Of a stretch of DNA of 60,451 bases, positions 33,781-42,229 are shown piece by piece; the stretch's first letter is position 1; each line of letters begins with the position of its first letter. Origin of the DNA: Mucilaginibacter geliditolerans (GTDB lineage Bacteria; Bacteroidota; Bacteroidia; Sphingobacteriales; Sphingobacteriaceae); assembly GCF_014200495.1 (NCBI RefSeq), contig NZ_JACHBY010000015.1, forward strand, positions 1-60,451. Reading direction: 5' to 3'. The notes below the pieces were generated by a model. That model ran no database searches. It saw only the letters and a program-made list of their open reading frames with translations, and was not told the origin of the DNA. Both the position numbers and the translations under genes were made by a program.

Positions 33781-34596
33781 ATGTCGGTACACAAAGAAGT
33801 TAAACGGATAACTACTCATACTTTACAGGAGATGAAGAACAGCGGCGAGAAGATAGCTATGCTTACCGCTTATGACTATTCCATGGCAACCATTGTTGAT
33901 GATGCGGGGATGGATATAATTTTAGTGGGCGATTCAGCCTCGAATGTAATGGCCGGGCATGAAACTACCTTGCCTATAACGCTCGATCAGATGATCTATC
34001 ATGCTTCATCAGTAGTGCGTGCAGTAAAACGCGCGTTGGTAGTGGTTGACCTGCCATTTGGCTCATACCAGGGTAACTCTAAGGAAGCATTGAGTTCAGC
34101 CATCCGTATTATGAAGGAAGCCGGCGCACATGCTGTAAAGATTGAGGGTGGCGTGGAGATTGCCGAATCGGTAAGTCGTATTTTAACGGCGGGCATACCG
34201 GTTATGGGGCATTTAGGTTTAACACCACAATCTATATATAAATTTGGCACATACACCGTACGTGCCAAGCATGAGGCCGAAGCTAAAAAACTAAAGGAAG
34301 ATGCGCTTAAATTACAGGAACTGGGCTGCTTTGGTATAGTATTGGAAAAGATCCCTGCCAAATTAGCACACGAAGTAAGCGAAAGCCTGAGCATACCTAC
34401 TATAGGTATAGGCGCTGGCCGGCATTGCGATGGCCAGGTGTTGGTGATCCACGATATGCTGGGCATTAACAAAGGCTTTAAACCACGCTTTTTACGCCAG
34501 TACGCTTCATTATATGATGTGATGAACGGTGCTATAAAGAATTACGTGAGCGATGTAAAGGCAAAAGAATTCCCTAACGAAAAGGAGCAGTATTAG
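33781..34596 (+). CDS. panB: 3-methyl-2-oxobutanoate hydroxymethyltransferase (ketopantoate hydroxymethyltransferase)
   Basis: First committed step of pantothenate/CoA synthesis: transfers a hydroxymethyl group from methylene-THF to 2-oxoisovalerate; Mg2+-dependent cytoplasmic decamer. 271 residues from this start. Seen: [34 protein letters not shown] (Mg-binding Asp), [17 protein letters not shown], and [20 protein letters not shown] near the end. The start is set by the family N-terminus (residues KEVKRITT just after Met) and by the promoter box upstream. The TAG stop begins a repeat micro-hairpin (tagcccccagcccctaaagg). No panC/panE/panD in the window. Confidence 0.95.
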   Translation: MSVHKEVKRITTHTLQEMKNSGEKIAMLTAYDYSMATIVDDAGMDIILVGDSASNVMAGHETTLPITLDQMIYHASSVVRAVKRALVVVDLPFGSYQGNSKEALSSAIRIMKEAGAHAVKIEGGVEIAESVSRILTAGIPVMGHLGLTPQSIYKFGTYTVRAKHEAEAKKLKEDALKLQELGCFGIVLEKIPAKLAHEVSESLSIPTIGIGAGRHCDGQVLVIHDMLGINKGFKPRFLRQYASLYDVMNGAIKNYVSDVKAKEFPNEKEQY

Positions 34597-34603
34597 CCCC
34601 CAG

Positions 34604-34615
34604 CCCCTAAAGGGG
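34604..34615 (+). terminator. Stop-associated micro-hairpin after panB
   Basis: cccctaaagggg just after the panB TAG, belonging to the same motif seen after leuS and the CDF gene. No T-run longer than three follows. Confidence 0.4.
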
Positions 34616-34665
34616 AGCAATTTAACTTACGGAACTCCCGACTTACTGACTTTCTGACTAAAAAA

Positions 34666-35388
34666 ATGGCCAAACCCGAATTTAAATATACCAATTACGA
34701 TATAACCGACAGCGATGTGCTGTATGAGGATAACCACCTTATTGCCATAAACAAGCGGGCGGGCGATATTGTACAGGTTGATGATACCGGGGATGAATCG
34801 TTAGAGGATAAAGTTAAAAAATACATCGCCAAAAAATACAGTAAACCCAATGGCGCGTTTTTGGGTGTGGTACACCGGTTGGACAGGCCGGTGAGCGGTG
34901 TAATACTCTTCGCCAAAACCAGCAAGGCTTTGGAACGTATAAACCAGATGTTCAAGGCCCGCGAAATGCATAAAACTTATTATGCCGTGGTGCGCAACAA
35001 ACCACAACCAACGGCAGGTACACTGGTACACTGGCTCATTAAAAACCCGCAGAAAAACGTAACCAAGGCTCACGACCGTGAAGTTGTTGGCAGCTTGCGA
35101 TCGGAACTTAACTACAAACTGGTTGCCGAGCTCAACGGCTACTATTTAATTGAGGTTGATCCTATAACCGGTCGCCCGCACCAGATCCGGGTACAGCTAT
35201 CCACATTGGGCTGCCCCATTGTTGGTGATAACAAATACGGCTATCCGCGTGGCAGTTTGCGTAAAAGCATCTGTTTACATGCCCGCAGATTACAATTCAT
35301 CCATCCTATTAAAAAGGAACCTATACTCATTACTGCTCCGGTGCCTAAAGATGGTTTCTGGGAGAAGTTTGAGGGGATGATGGGGTGA
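34666..35388 (+). CDS. RluA-family RNA pseudouridine synthase
   Basis: Isomerises uridine to pseudouridine in rRNA or tRNA. 240 residues. The catalytic motif GVVHRLDRPVSG with the nucleophile Asp in HRLD is at about 66-77, with the RluA companion motifs FKAREMHKTYYAVV and GRPHQIRVQLSTLGCPIVGD. There is no N-terminal S4 domain, so it is the short RluA/RluC-core type. The exact target site cannot be told by eye. The ATG at 34666 follows an A-rich run. It follows panB by 69 bases and may share its transcript. Confidence 0.92.
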   Translation: MAKPEFKYTNYDITDSDVLYEDNHLIAINKRAGDIVQVDDTGDESLEDKVKKYIAKKYSKPNGAFLGVVHRLDRPVSGVILFAKTSKALERINQMFKAREMHKTYYAVVRNKPQPTAGTLVHWLIKNPQKNVTKAHDREVVGSLRSELNYKLVAELNGYYLIEVDPITGRPHQIRVQLSTLGCPIVGDNKYGYPRGSLRKSICLHARRLQFIHPIKKEPILITAPVPKDGFWEKFEGMMG

Positions 35389-35434
35389 GGATGTGCGGAT
35401 AAAACGGCATTACAGTAGTAAGCATTATCACCCA

Positions 35435-35536
35435 GCGTCATTGCGAGGAACGAAGCAATCCCCGACTTTGCAAGTCAACGATGCTTTTCTATTCGCTCTG
35501 TACAGTTAGGGATTGCTTCGTTCCTCGCAATGACGC
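35435..35536. repeat. Family A palindrome, complete copy
   Basis: The left arm gcgtcattgcgaggaacgaa and right arm gattgcttcgttcctcgcaa...tgacgc pair over about 30 bp; the interior ctctgtacagttaggg matches other copies. It sits between convergent genes. Confidence 0.85.
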
Positions 35537-35559
35537 GTGGTGAATACTCATTAATATTA

Positions 35560-36549
35560 TCATAATTCCAACACCTGCTCCCAAATCCTTTCATCCACCA
35601 AAACGCCTTCCTTTAAACTCTTTTCCCTTGCTCTTAAAGTATTCTCTCCGGGATAAGAAATTGAATCACCCTCTTTTTCAGGCCGACTGGTTTTGGTGTA
35701 GCTGATTATTTCTTCAACAATATGTTCAGCATAGGCATCATCCTGTGGTTTTATGCAGATGAATATCTGCGACACACCTGTCTCCTTCTCCTCTTGTGTT
35801 ATAGCAGCGGTTGATCTGCCACCGCTCAGCACACTTGCCAGCAGATCAAGCACTAATGATAAGCCAGATCCCTTCCAAAAACCAATAGGCAACAATCTTT
35901 TTGATTCAAGTATAGTTGTGGCATCGGTACTTAAATTACCTGCAGCATCATAGCCGCCGGGCAATGGCAACTGCTCATTGTTCGATTGATATTGCCGAAG
36001 CTTACCCACCGAATACTGCGAAATAGCCATATCCAGTACCACATGCCCCCCTTTTCTCGGCACTGCAATTACCAGCGGGTTATTCCCCAATCGCGGATCA
36101 ATACCACCCCAGGGCGGCAAATTGGCAATGGTGTTTGTAAAGCAAATACCAATAAGCCCGGCATCGGCCGCTTGCCAGCCATAGGTACCGCCGCGCATCC
36201 AGTGATTGGTGTTTTTAAGGGCTATGCAGCCTATCCCGTTTTCCTTTGCCAATTCAATGGCACGGCTCATACAGATTTGCGCATTCAGCATACCCGGCCC
36301 AAGGTTACCGTTCCATTGTTCAAGCGCGCCAAGGGCACTTTCCTTTGCAGGTTGGGCTTCAACCTTAATTAATCCGTCCTTTACAAACTGTACAAAAGCC
36401 GGGAAACGGTTTAAGCCATGTGTATATACCCCATCCCTGCTGTTCTCCGCAAAAATGGTAGCACATTGCGCCGCTTTATCTGCGTTAAAATCCAGTGATA
36501 ACAGTATCCGCTCAAATTCAAATCTTAATTTTTCAAAAGGTACTCTCAT
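35560..36549 (-). CDS. yiaK: YiaK-type 2,3-diketo-L-gulonate reductase (Ldh family)
   Basis: An NAD(P)-dependent oxidoreductase of the malate/L-lactate dehydrogenase (Ldh) superfamily. 329 residues, close to E. coli YiaK/DlgD, whose diagnostic words are shared: NTNHWMRGGTYGWQAA, CFTNTIANLPPWGG, GNNPLVIAVPR, LPIGFWKGSGLSLVLDL and VSQIFI. The catalytic His is in NHWMRGG. In E. coli it reduces 2,3-diketo-L-gulonate; the substrate here is inferred. The start at 36549 gives the YiaK N-terminus (MRVPFEKLRFEFERILLSL); the 18-residue upstream extension is rejected. There are no other ascorbate/gulonate pathway genes nearby, so it acts as an isolated gene. Confidence 0.88.
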   Translation of the reverse strand: MRVPFEKLRFEFERILLSLDFNADKAAQCATIFAENSRDGVYTHGLNRFPAFVQFVKDGLIKVEAQPAKESALGALEQWNGNLGPGMLNAQICMSRAIELAKENGIGCIALKNTNHWMRGGTYGWQAADAGLIGICFTNTIANLPPWGGIDPRLGNNPLVIAVPRKGGHVVLDMAISQYSVGKLRQYQSNNEQLPLPGGYDAAGNLSTDATTILESKRLLPIGFWKGSGLSLVLDLLASVLSGGRSTAAITQEEKETGVSQIFICIKPQDDAYAEHIVEEIISYTKTSRPEKEGDSISYPGENTLRAREKSLKEGVLVDERIWEQVLEL

Positions 36550-36712
36550 TGGGTTCAAAGTATATAGTTTAAAGTCGAAAGCTCTGTTTGTGTTTGGGCA
36601 CATATATAATTATTATATATTAATTCCCCTTTCCTGCGAATCATAAAATCATGTGTAATAATTAACGTGTAAAACAGTTATAATTACCTGCCTGCAATTT
36701 TTTACTTTTGCT

Positions 36713-36720
36713 GATATTTT
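36713..36720 (+). promoter_or_regulatory. Candidate -7 box before the lipoprotein gene
   Basis: TACTTTTG matches TAnnTTTG but lies only 6 bases from the ATG at 36727, implying a leaderless or very short leader transcript. Confidence 0.35.
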
Positions 36721-36726
36721 TTTTGA

Positions 36727-37236
36727 ATGAAAAATAAGATCCTCTTTCTATTCCTACCGCTCCTGATCATTATCAGCATGGGTATAAATTCCTGCAAAAA
36801 GGATTCCCAGATCTCATCAATACAAACACTTTTTACAAACGGCACCTGGCAACTGGCATCAGAGGTTCAATTTAACTACCTTGGCAGCAACCAGTTACCA
36901 ACCGACACACTAAATACTACCTGCGATACCACACAGTTATTTACTTTCACCAATAACAACAGCTGCAGTTATACTAATTATGGTTGTGTTGATCAATCTT
37001 CGACAGGAAGCTGGTCATTATCAAGCGATGCGCTTTATTTAATGACTAACCTTAGTTTTAAACAAGCCGGTGATACCACCACAGTTAAACCATTTACCTA
37101 CTGTAAAATAGTAAACCTTGGTCAATACTCCATGGTATTGCAAACTGGTGATATATCGGTATACCCTTCACCAACTACAAGAATAAAGATTTACCAGTAT
37201 GGTTTTGTACGCCAGAAAATAAAAGCGAGCAATTAA
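36727..37236 (+). CDS. Small lipocalin-like lipoprotein
   Basis: 169 residues. A lipoprotein signal (hydrophobic 5-20) is followed by a cysteine at SCKKD (residue 23), so it should be lipid-anchored. The mature part is beta-rich (GTWQLASEVQFNY ... FTFTNNNSCSYTNYGC ... STGSWSLSSDALYL), which resembles lipocalin-like domains of Bacteroidota. Four Cys residues in the mature part could form disulfides. No function is known. A short hairpin (aaacaaactggtttgt, 37238-37253) follows the stop. Confidence 0.72.
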   Translation: MKNKILFLFLPLLIIISMGINSCKKDSQISSIQTLFTNGTWQLASEVQFNYLGSNQLPTDTLNTTCDTTQLFTFTNNNSCSYTNYGCVDQSSTGSWSLSSDALYLMTNLSFKQAGDTTTVKPFTYCKIVNLGQYSMVLQTGDISVYPSPTTRIKIYQYGFVRQKIKASN

Positions 37237-37279
37237 AAACAAACTGGTTTGTAACTAGGGATATTTAGGATGAAAATTT

Positions 37280-37287
37280 TATATTTG
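37280..37287 (+). promoter_or_regulatory. Candidate -7 box of the purN promoter
   Basis: TATATTTG matches TAnnTTTG, 27 bases before the TTG start codon of purN. Confidence 0.45.
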
Positions 37288-37314
37288 GATGGATATAAAT
37301 ATTGATCTGTCATT

Positions 37315-37893
37315 TTGAAAAAAAGAATAGCCATTTTTGCTTCAGGTTCCGGATCAAACGCCCAAAAGATTATGGAGCATTTTAAGCGCAGTTCCGAAGC
37401 GGAAGTTGTGCTTATACTTACCAATAACCCGCAGGCCTATGTATTGCAGCGTGCCGATAATTTCGAGGTACCTTCGCATATATTCACCCGCCATGAGTTT
37501 TACCAAACCGATGATGTAATTAAACTGCTGAAAAATTTGCAGGTTGATCTCATTGTGCTTGCAGGCTTCCTGTGGCTGGTACCCGTACCGCTGTTAAAAG
37601 CATTCCCTAACCGCATTATTAACCTGCACCCTGCCCTGCTGCCCAAATATGGTGGTGCAGGCATGTATGGTGATCATGTGCATAAAGCTATACTGGCGAA
37701 TAAGGAAGAAGAATCAGGCATTACCATACATTTTGTAAATGCTGAGTTTGACGAAGGAGAGATCATCCATCAATCCAAGTTCCGCATCGACCCGGATGAT
37801 ACACTTGAGATGATCAAATTTAAAGGTCAGCAGTTGGAGCATCAGCATTTTCCGAGAGTGGTGGAGAATCTTCTTAAGAAGATGAAGAGCTAA
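37315..37893 (+). CDS. purN: Phosphoribosylglycinamide formyltransferase
   Basis: Third step of purine synthesis: formylates GAR with 10-formyl-THF. 192 residues, cytoplasmic. The N-terminal strand and phosphate loop KKRIAIFASGSGSNAQ begins right after the start. The catalytic Asn-His-Asp set is seen in RIINLHPALLP (N..H) and GITIHFVNAEFDEGEII (H, D). The start is a TTG at 37315: an in-frame stop lies only 12 bases upstream and the next ATG (in IMEHF) would remove the substrate-binding loop. It is separated from purH by one foldback element. Confidence 0.93.
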   Translation: MKKRIAIFASGSGSNAQKIMEHFKRSSEAEVVLILTNNPQAYVLQRADNFEVPSHIFTRHEFYQTDDVIKLLKNLQVDLIVLAGFLWLVPVPLLKAFPNRIINLHPALLPKYGGAGMYGDHVHKAILANKEEESGITIHFVNAEFDEGEIIHQSKFRIDPDDTLEMIKFKGQQLEHQHFPRVVENLLKKMKS

Positions 37894-37900
37894 AAACCAT

Positions 37901-38845
37901 GCGTCATTGCGAGGAACGAAGCAATCTTTAGGCTATACAGAGCCTTTTGCTTATCTATTGAGTCGCATGGTATCGCTCATAGCCGCTAAGGCCTATTTGT
38001 TTTTCGCAAGTTGTTTGTTTTTTAAGGTGCTCAAGAGGGCTTCGCCGTATTGTCTTGATACAAAAGAAACAAAAACCGACCGGAGGGAGCTCATGAATAC
38101 CAATGAAAAACAAATAACAGATGAATAAATCAAGTCATTAGAAATGCTTCTTTGCCGCACAAGGCCACTGCCCTGCAAATCAGGCAAAACCTGGGCTGCT
38201 ATATTTTTACCCTGCTGTCGCTACGCACCTGCCTTTACCCTTCTGTAAAAATCTGCTATGCCCTGCCATTACACACAAGGCCACCATCGTTTTGCCTGAT
38301 TTCACCCGAAGCTGTTCTACTGACGAGGAAGATAAAGTACTAATCTCCATTTTGTCATTGCGAGCGCTAACGTGGCAACCTCATCGCATGCATATATTAA
38401 ACGCGAAGAGGTTGCTTCGTCGTTCCTCCTCGCAATGACATTTTTAAATAAGTGCGCATTTAAAAAAAGCGTGGACCCCGACAACAAGGGCGGGCCAGCG
38501 TGGAGGCGGGAATGCCGGTTTAGCTTTTTGGGTGATGTGAAGGCACGAAGTACCGAACAGCGAAAAAAGCGTGAAGAACCGGCAGGGAGCGTGGAAGCAT
38601 CCTTGTTGTCTTGATTATTCATCTATTATTTGTTCTTCATTGGTATTCATGAGCTCCCTACGGTCGGTTTTTTTGGTTACTTTTTGTATCAAGAGAAAAC
38701 GGCGGAGCCCTCTTGAGCGCCTTAAAAAAACAAACAACTTGCGAAAAAAGTAACTTCTTAGCGAAAAGCGATACCATGCGATAGGTAACCAGCTTGTATG
38801 TCCGCTCTGCACAGTCGGGGATTGCTTCGTACCTCGCAATGACGC
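37901..38845. repeat. Foldback repeat element, copy 4, with ~230-bp terminal inverted repeats
   Basis: The left arm 37901-38132 and right arm about 38610-38845 are reverse complements over nearly their full length. They include family A ends (gcgtcattgcgaggaacgaa / cgcaatgacgc), tcgcatggtatcgct, gcaagttgtttgttttttaa, gagggcttcgcc and gagctcatgaataccaatga. The core (38133-38609) holds the ggcaaaacctgggctgctat module, a palindrome at 38353-38440, and the gacaacaagggcgggccagc module. No transposase or recognisable protein is encoded; short open frames here are artefacts. Confidence 0.82.
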
Positions 38846-38940
38846 GTGAAGAAGATACATGACTAAACATGCATTCTGACTCTCAATCGATAACATCAAA
38901 AAAAATAATTATTAATGATTAATCTCTAATCCCTAATTCC

Positions 38941-38948
38941 TACCTTTG
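38941..38948 (+). promoter_or_regulatory. Candidate -7 box of the purH promoter
   Basis: TACCTTTG matches TAnnTTTG exactly and lies 23 bases before the purH ATG at 38971. It supports that start over the in-frame TTG at 38965. Confidence 0.55.
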
Positions 38949-38970
38949 CGGCTCAAAAAATTCATTGCTA

Positions 38971-40497
38971 ATGAGCCAGTCTGTTCAAATAAAAAACGCG
39001 CTAATTTCTGTTTACTATAAAGACAACCTTGAGCCTATAATTCACGAGTTAAACCGCTTGGGTGTAAAAATATATACAACCGGTGGTACCGAAACTTTTA
39101 TACGTTCACTTGGGGTTGATGTAATTGCTGTTGAGGACCTTACCTCTTACCCGTCCATATTAGGTGGCCGAGTAAAAACCTTGCACCCTAAGGTGTTTGG
39201 CGGTATACTGGCACGCAGAAATTTTGAAAGCGATGAGCAGCAATTAGCTCAATACGAGATCCCGGAAATTGACCTGGTTATCGTCGACCTTTATCCGTTT
39301 GAGGAAACTGTAAAATCAGGCGCTGGCGCCGATGATGTAATCGAAAAGATCGACATTGGTGGCATCTCCCTTATCCGCGCAGCGGCTAAAAACTTTAAGG
39401 ATGTGGTTATCGTGGCATCTAAGGATGATTACGGTCAGCTGGAGAACCTGCTTACCACACAAGGTGGCACAACTACATTAGATCAGCGCCGTACATTCGC
39501 TCAAAAAGCATTTAATATTTCATCAAACTATGATACCGCCATCTTCCAGTATTTTAACCAGGAAGAGCCTATGCCGGTATTTAAACAAAGCATACAAAGC
39601 AGCCAGATCTTGCGTTATGGCGAAAACCCGCATCAAAAAGGTGTTTTCTATGGTAACCTTGACGCTATGTTCACCAAACTGAATGGCAAGGAATTATCAT
39701 ACAATAACCTGGTTGATGTTGACGCTGCTGTTGCCCTTATTGATGAGTTTACCGAGCCAACCATCGCCATATTAAAACATACCAATGCTTGCGGTATTGC
39801 TTCGCGCTCTTTTATTAAAGAAGCATGGATTGATGCTTTAGCCTGCGACCCGGTATCGGCCTTTGGTGGTGTTATCATCGCTAATGACGAGATTAATGCA
39901 GAAACAGCAACTGAGATCGATAAAATATTTTACGAGGTATTAATTGCACCTGCTTACACCGATGAGGCTGTTAAGATCTTACAAGGCAAGAAAAACCGCA
40001 TCATCCTTATCCGCCAGCCGGTTGAGCTGCCTGTTAAACAGTTTAAGACATTATTAAACGGTGTTATTGAACAGGATAAGGACGCGGTTATTGAGGGCCC
40101 AACTCAAATGACCACAGCCACTACAAAACAACCAACCGAGCAGGAATTGAAGGACCTGTTCTTTGCAAACAAGGTGGTTAAGCATACCAAATCAAACACT
40201 ATCGTATTCGCTAAGAATAGCCAGCTGATGGCAAGTGGCGTGGGTCAGACTTCAAGGGTTGATTCATTAAAACAAGCCATTATAAAAGCTGAAGGCTTTG
40301 GTTTTGATTTGAAGGGAGCCGTTATGGCGTCTGATGCTTTCTTCCCGTTTCCGGATTGTGCCGAGATTGCTGCTGATGCAGGCATCACTGCTATATTACA
40401 ACCCGGCGGATCGATCAAGGACCAGGATTCCATCAACATGAGCAATGAAAAAGGCATAGCGATGGTTACCACCGGCGTACGCCATTTTAAACATTAA
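38971..40497 (+). CDS. purH: Bifunctional AICAR formyltransferase / IMP cyclohydrolase
   Basis: Carries out the last two steps of IMP synthesis. 508 residues, normal. The N-terminal cyclohydrolase (MGS-like) domain, about 1-195, has IYTTGGTETFIR, TLHPKVFGGILARR and DIGGISLIRAAAKNF. The C-terminal transformylase domain has LRYGENPHQKGVFYG, IAILKHTNACGIA (catalytic Lys-His), CDPVSAFGG, and DAFFPFPDCAE with the terminal QPGGSIKDQD and GVRHFKH. It lies downstream of purN on the same strand but has its own promoter box after the foldback repeat. Confidence 0.97.
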   Translation: MSQSVQIKNALISVYYKDNLEPIIHELNRLGVKIYTTGGTETFIRSLGVDVIAVEDLTSYPSILGGRVKTLHPKVFGGILARRNFESDEQQLAQYEIPEIDLVIVDLYPFEETVKSGAGADDVIEKIDIGGISLIRAAAKNFKDVVIVASKDDYGQLENLLTTQGGTTTLDQRRTFAQKAFNISSNYDTAIFQYFNQEEPMPVFKQSIQSSQILRYGENPHQKGVFYGNLDAMFTKLNGKELSYNNLVDVDAAVALIDEFTEPTIAILKHTNACGIASRSFIKEAWIDALACDPVSAFGGVIIANDEINAETATEIDKIFYEVLIAPAYTDEAVKILQGKKNRIILIRQPVELPVKQFKTLLNGVIEQDKDAVIEGPTQMTTATTKQPTEQELKDLFFANKVVKHTKSNTIVFAKNSQLMASGVGQTSRVDSLKQAIIKAEGFGFDLKGAVMASDAFFPFPDCAEIAADAGITAILQPGGSIKDQDSINMSNEKGIAMVTTGVRHFKH

Positions 40498-40701
40498 TTT
40501 TTGCCGATTAGTTAAGTGGTTGATTGTGTGGCCGGGTTATTTTAATTAACTTATGCAACATAATCAACCTAAGTCAACTTTATCAACTAATCAATAACAT
40601 AACAACAATAAATTTGAGATTTTAACGCTTAATTACATTATTAATTAATTTTTTTAAGCGTATTTTTATCAACTTTGCAAATTATTTGAAGCAAACTACA
40701 A

Positions 40702-41724
40702 ATGGGTTTATTTAATTTTTTTACGCAAGAAATTGCCATTGACTTAGGTACCGCAAATACCCTCATCATACATAACGATAAAGTAGTTGTCGATGAACCA
40801 TCGATAGTAGCTTTTGATCGTACAACAAACAAAGTTATTGCCATTGGGCGCCAGGCCATGCAAATGGAAGGTAAAACGCACGATAATATCCGTACCGTTC
40901 GCCCGCTTAAAGACGGTGTAATTGCCGACTTTAACGCTGCCGAGCACATGATACGCGGCATGATAAAAATGATCAACCCGGGTAAGGGCTGGTTTTTCCC
41001 ATCGCTGCGTATGGTGATCTGTATACCATCGGGTATTACCGAGGTGGAGAAACGTGCCGTACGTGACAGCGCCGAAATTGCAGGTGCCAAAGAGGTTTAC
41101 TTAATACATGAGCCAATGGCTGCCGCGGTAGGTATTGGTATTGATGTGGAAGAGCCTATGGGCAACATGATCATTGATATTGGTGGTGGTACTACAGAGA
41201 TCGCCGTTATAGCGTTATCAGGTATCGTGTGCGACCAGTCTATCCGTGTTGCGGGCGATAACTTCGACTCTGATATTGTACAATATATCCGTCGCCAGCA
41301 TAACATCATGATCGGCGACCGTACTGCTGAGAAGATAAAAATTGAGGTTGGCGCGGCATTGCCTGAACTGGCAGATCCACCGGCTGATTTTGCCGTACAG
41401 GGTCGTGACTTAATGACCGGTGTACCAAAGCAGATCATGGTATCTTATACCGAGATTGCACATTGTTTAGATAAATCTATCTCTAAAATAGAAGAAGCGA
41501 TATTAAAGGCGCTGGAAATTACTCCGCCGGAGCTTTCGGCTGATATTTACCAAACCGGTATTTACTTAACTGGTGGTGGCGCGTTATTACGTGGGCTTGA
41601 TAAACGTGTGGCATCAAAAACCAAACTACCAGTTCACGTTGCCGAAGATCCGCTTCGCGCCGTAGTACGCGGTACAGGTACCGCTTTAAAAAATATTGGT
41701 AATTTTAAATTCTTAATGCAGTAG
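40702..41724 (+). CDS. mreB: Rod shape-determining actin homologue MreB
   Basis: Membrane-associated bacterial actin that guides lateral wall synthesis. 340 residues. The N-terminal amphipathic helix (MGLFNFFTQE) is followed by phosphate 1 IDLGTANTLI, phosphate 2 IDIGGGTTEIAVI, and the adenosine motif YLTGGGALLRGLD. First gene of the elongasome cluster. Its stop is separated from mreC by an inserted unit carrying a four-helix-bundle gene (41725-42227). Upstream, aactttg at 40671-40677 loosely resembles a -7 box. Confidence 0.97.
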   Translation: MGLFNFFTQEIAIDLGTANTLIIHNDKVVVDEPSIVAFDRTTNKVIAIGRQAMQMEGKTHDNIRTVRPLKDGVIADFNAAEHMIRGMIKMINPGKGWFFPSLRMVICIPSGITEVEKRAVRDSAEIAGAKEVYLIHEPMAAAVGIGIDVEEPMGNMIIDIGGGTTEIAVIALSGIVCDQSIRVAGDNFDSDIVQYIRRQHNIMIGDRTAEKIKIEVGAALPELADPPADFAVQGRDLMTGVPKQIMVSYTEIAHCLDKSISKIEEAILKALEITPPELSADIYQTGIYLTGGGALLRGLDKRVASKTKLPVHVAEDPLRAVVRGTGTALKNIGNFKFLMQ

Positions 41725-42227
41725 TTTAGAGATCAGAGACAAGAGGTTAGAGATTAGTTAATACATGATTTGTATAAGTTAGATTTTATAATATTTAATT
41801 TATGAGTTCCTTTACCGATCTTGAAGTTTGGAAGAAATCAAGAATTTTACGGAACAACATATCAGAATTAACTAAGACTTTCCCATTGGAAGAGAAATAT
41901 CGTTTGACAGGCCAGATTATCCGTGCTTCAAGATCTATTGGAAATAACATCGCTGAAGGACATGGCCGTTACCATTATGCAGATGCCGCTAAGTTTCTCA
42001 TCAATGCTCGTGGTTCGGCAGCTGAAACAATTGATCATCTTATTATAGCATTAGATAATAATTTTATTAATAGTAGTATTTTTGAATCATTTAAAGAAGA
42101 TTGCGAGGAGTGTATGAAAATGATAAACGGATATATAAACTTTCTTAGGAAACAATCAGCCGCCAATAATATTAAGCAATAACTTGTAGTTAACTAATCT
42201 CTATTTAACTGGTCTCTAGCCTCTAAA
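41725..42227. mobile_element. Inverted-repeat-bounded insertion between mreB and mreC
   Basis: The left arm 41725-41761 (tttagagatcagagac...) and right arm 42190-42227 (...ggtctctagcctctaaa) are inverted, sharing about 29 of 38 positions, including a perfect 14-bp inner block ending gattagttaa/ttaactaatc. The arms fill the intergenic space completely, starting one base after the mreB TAG and ending two bases before the mreC ATG. The single gene inside is the S23-like protein. The layout resembles 23S rRNA intervening sequences, whose complementary ends form a stem around an S23 gene. No target duplication is obvious. Confidence 0.55.
41802..42182 (+). CDS. Four-helix-bundle protein (S23 / IVP family)
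   Basis: 126 residues, helical throughout. The family opening FTDLEVWKKSRILRNNI, the central LTGQIIRASRSIGNNIAEG and the later FLINARGSAAETIDHLIIALD identify the S23/four-helix-bundle family, first seen as the protein of 23S rRNA intervening sequences and related to the Avd accessory protein of diversity-generating retroelements. Related proteins form pentamers and bind nucleic acid; the role here is unknown. The gene is AT-richer than mreB and mreC and is enclosed by inverted repeats. It is not part of the conserved elongasome set. Confidence 0.88.
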   Translation: MSSFTDLEVWKKSRILRNNISELTKTFPLEEKYRLTGQIIRASRSIGNNIAEGHGRYHYADAAKFLINARGSAAETIDHLIIALDNNFINSSIFESFKEDCEECMKMINGYINFLRKQSAANNIKQ

Positions 42228-42229
42228 AA

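Noticed and set aside
33999..34472. Long antisense open frames over panB, leuS, purH, mreB and GH3 genes
   Set aside because: They mirror strongly conserved plus-strand genes, and their translations show no domain.
36550..36603. N-terminal extension of the YiaK-type gene
   Set aside because: The extra 18 residues have no counterpart in YiaK, which starts close to the Met at 36549.
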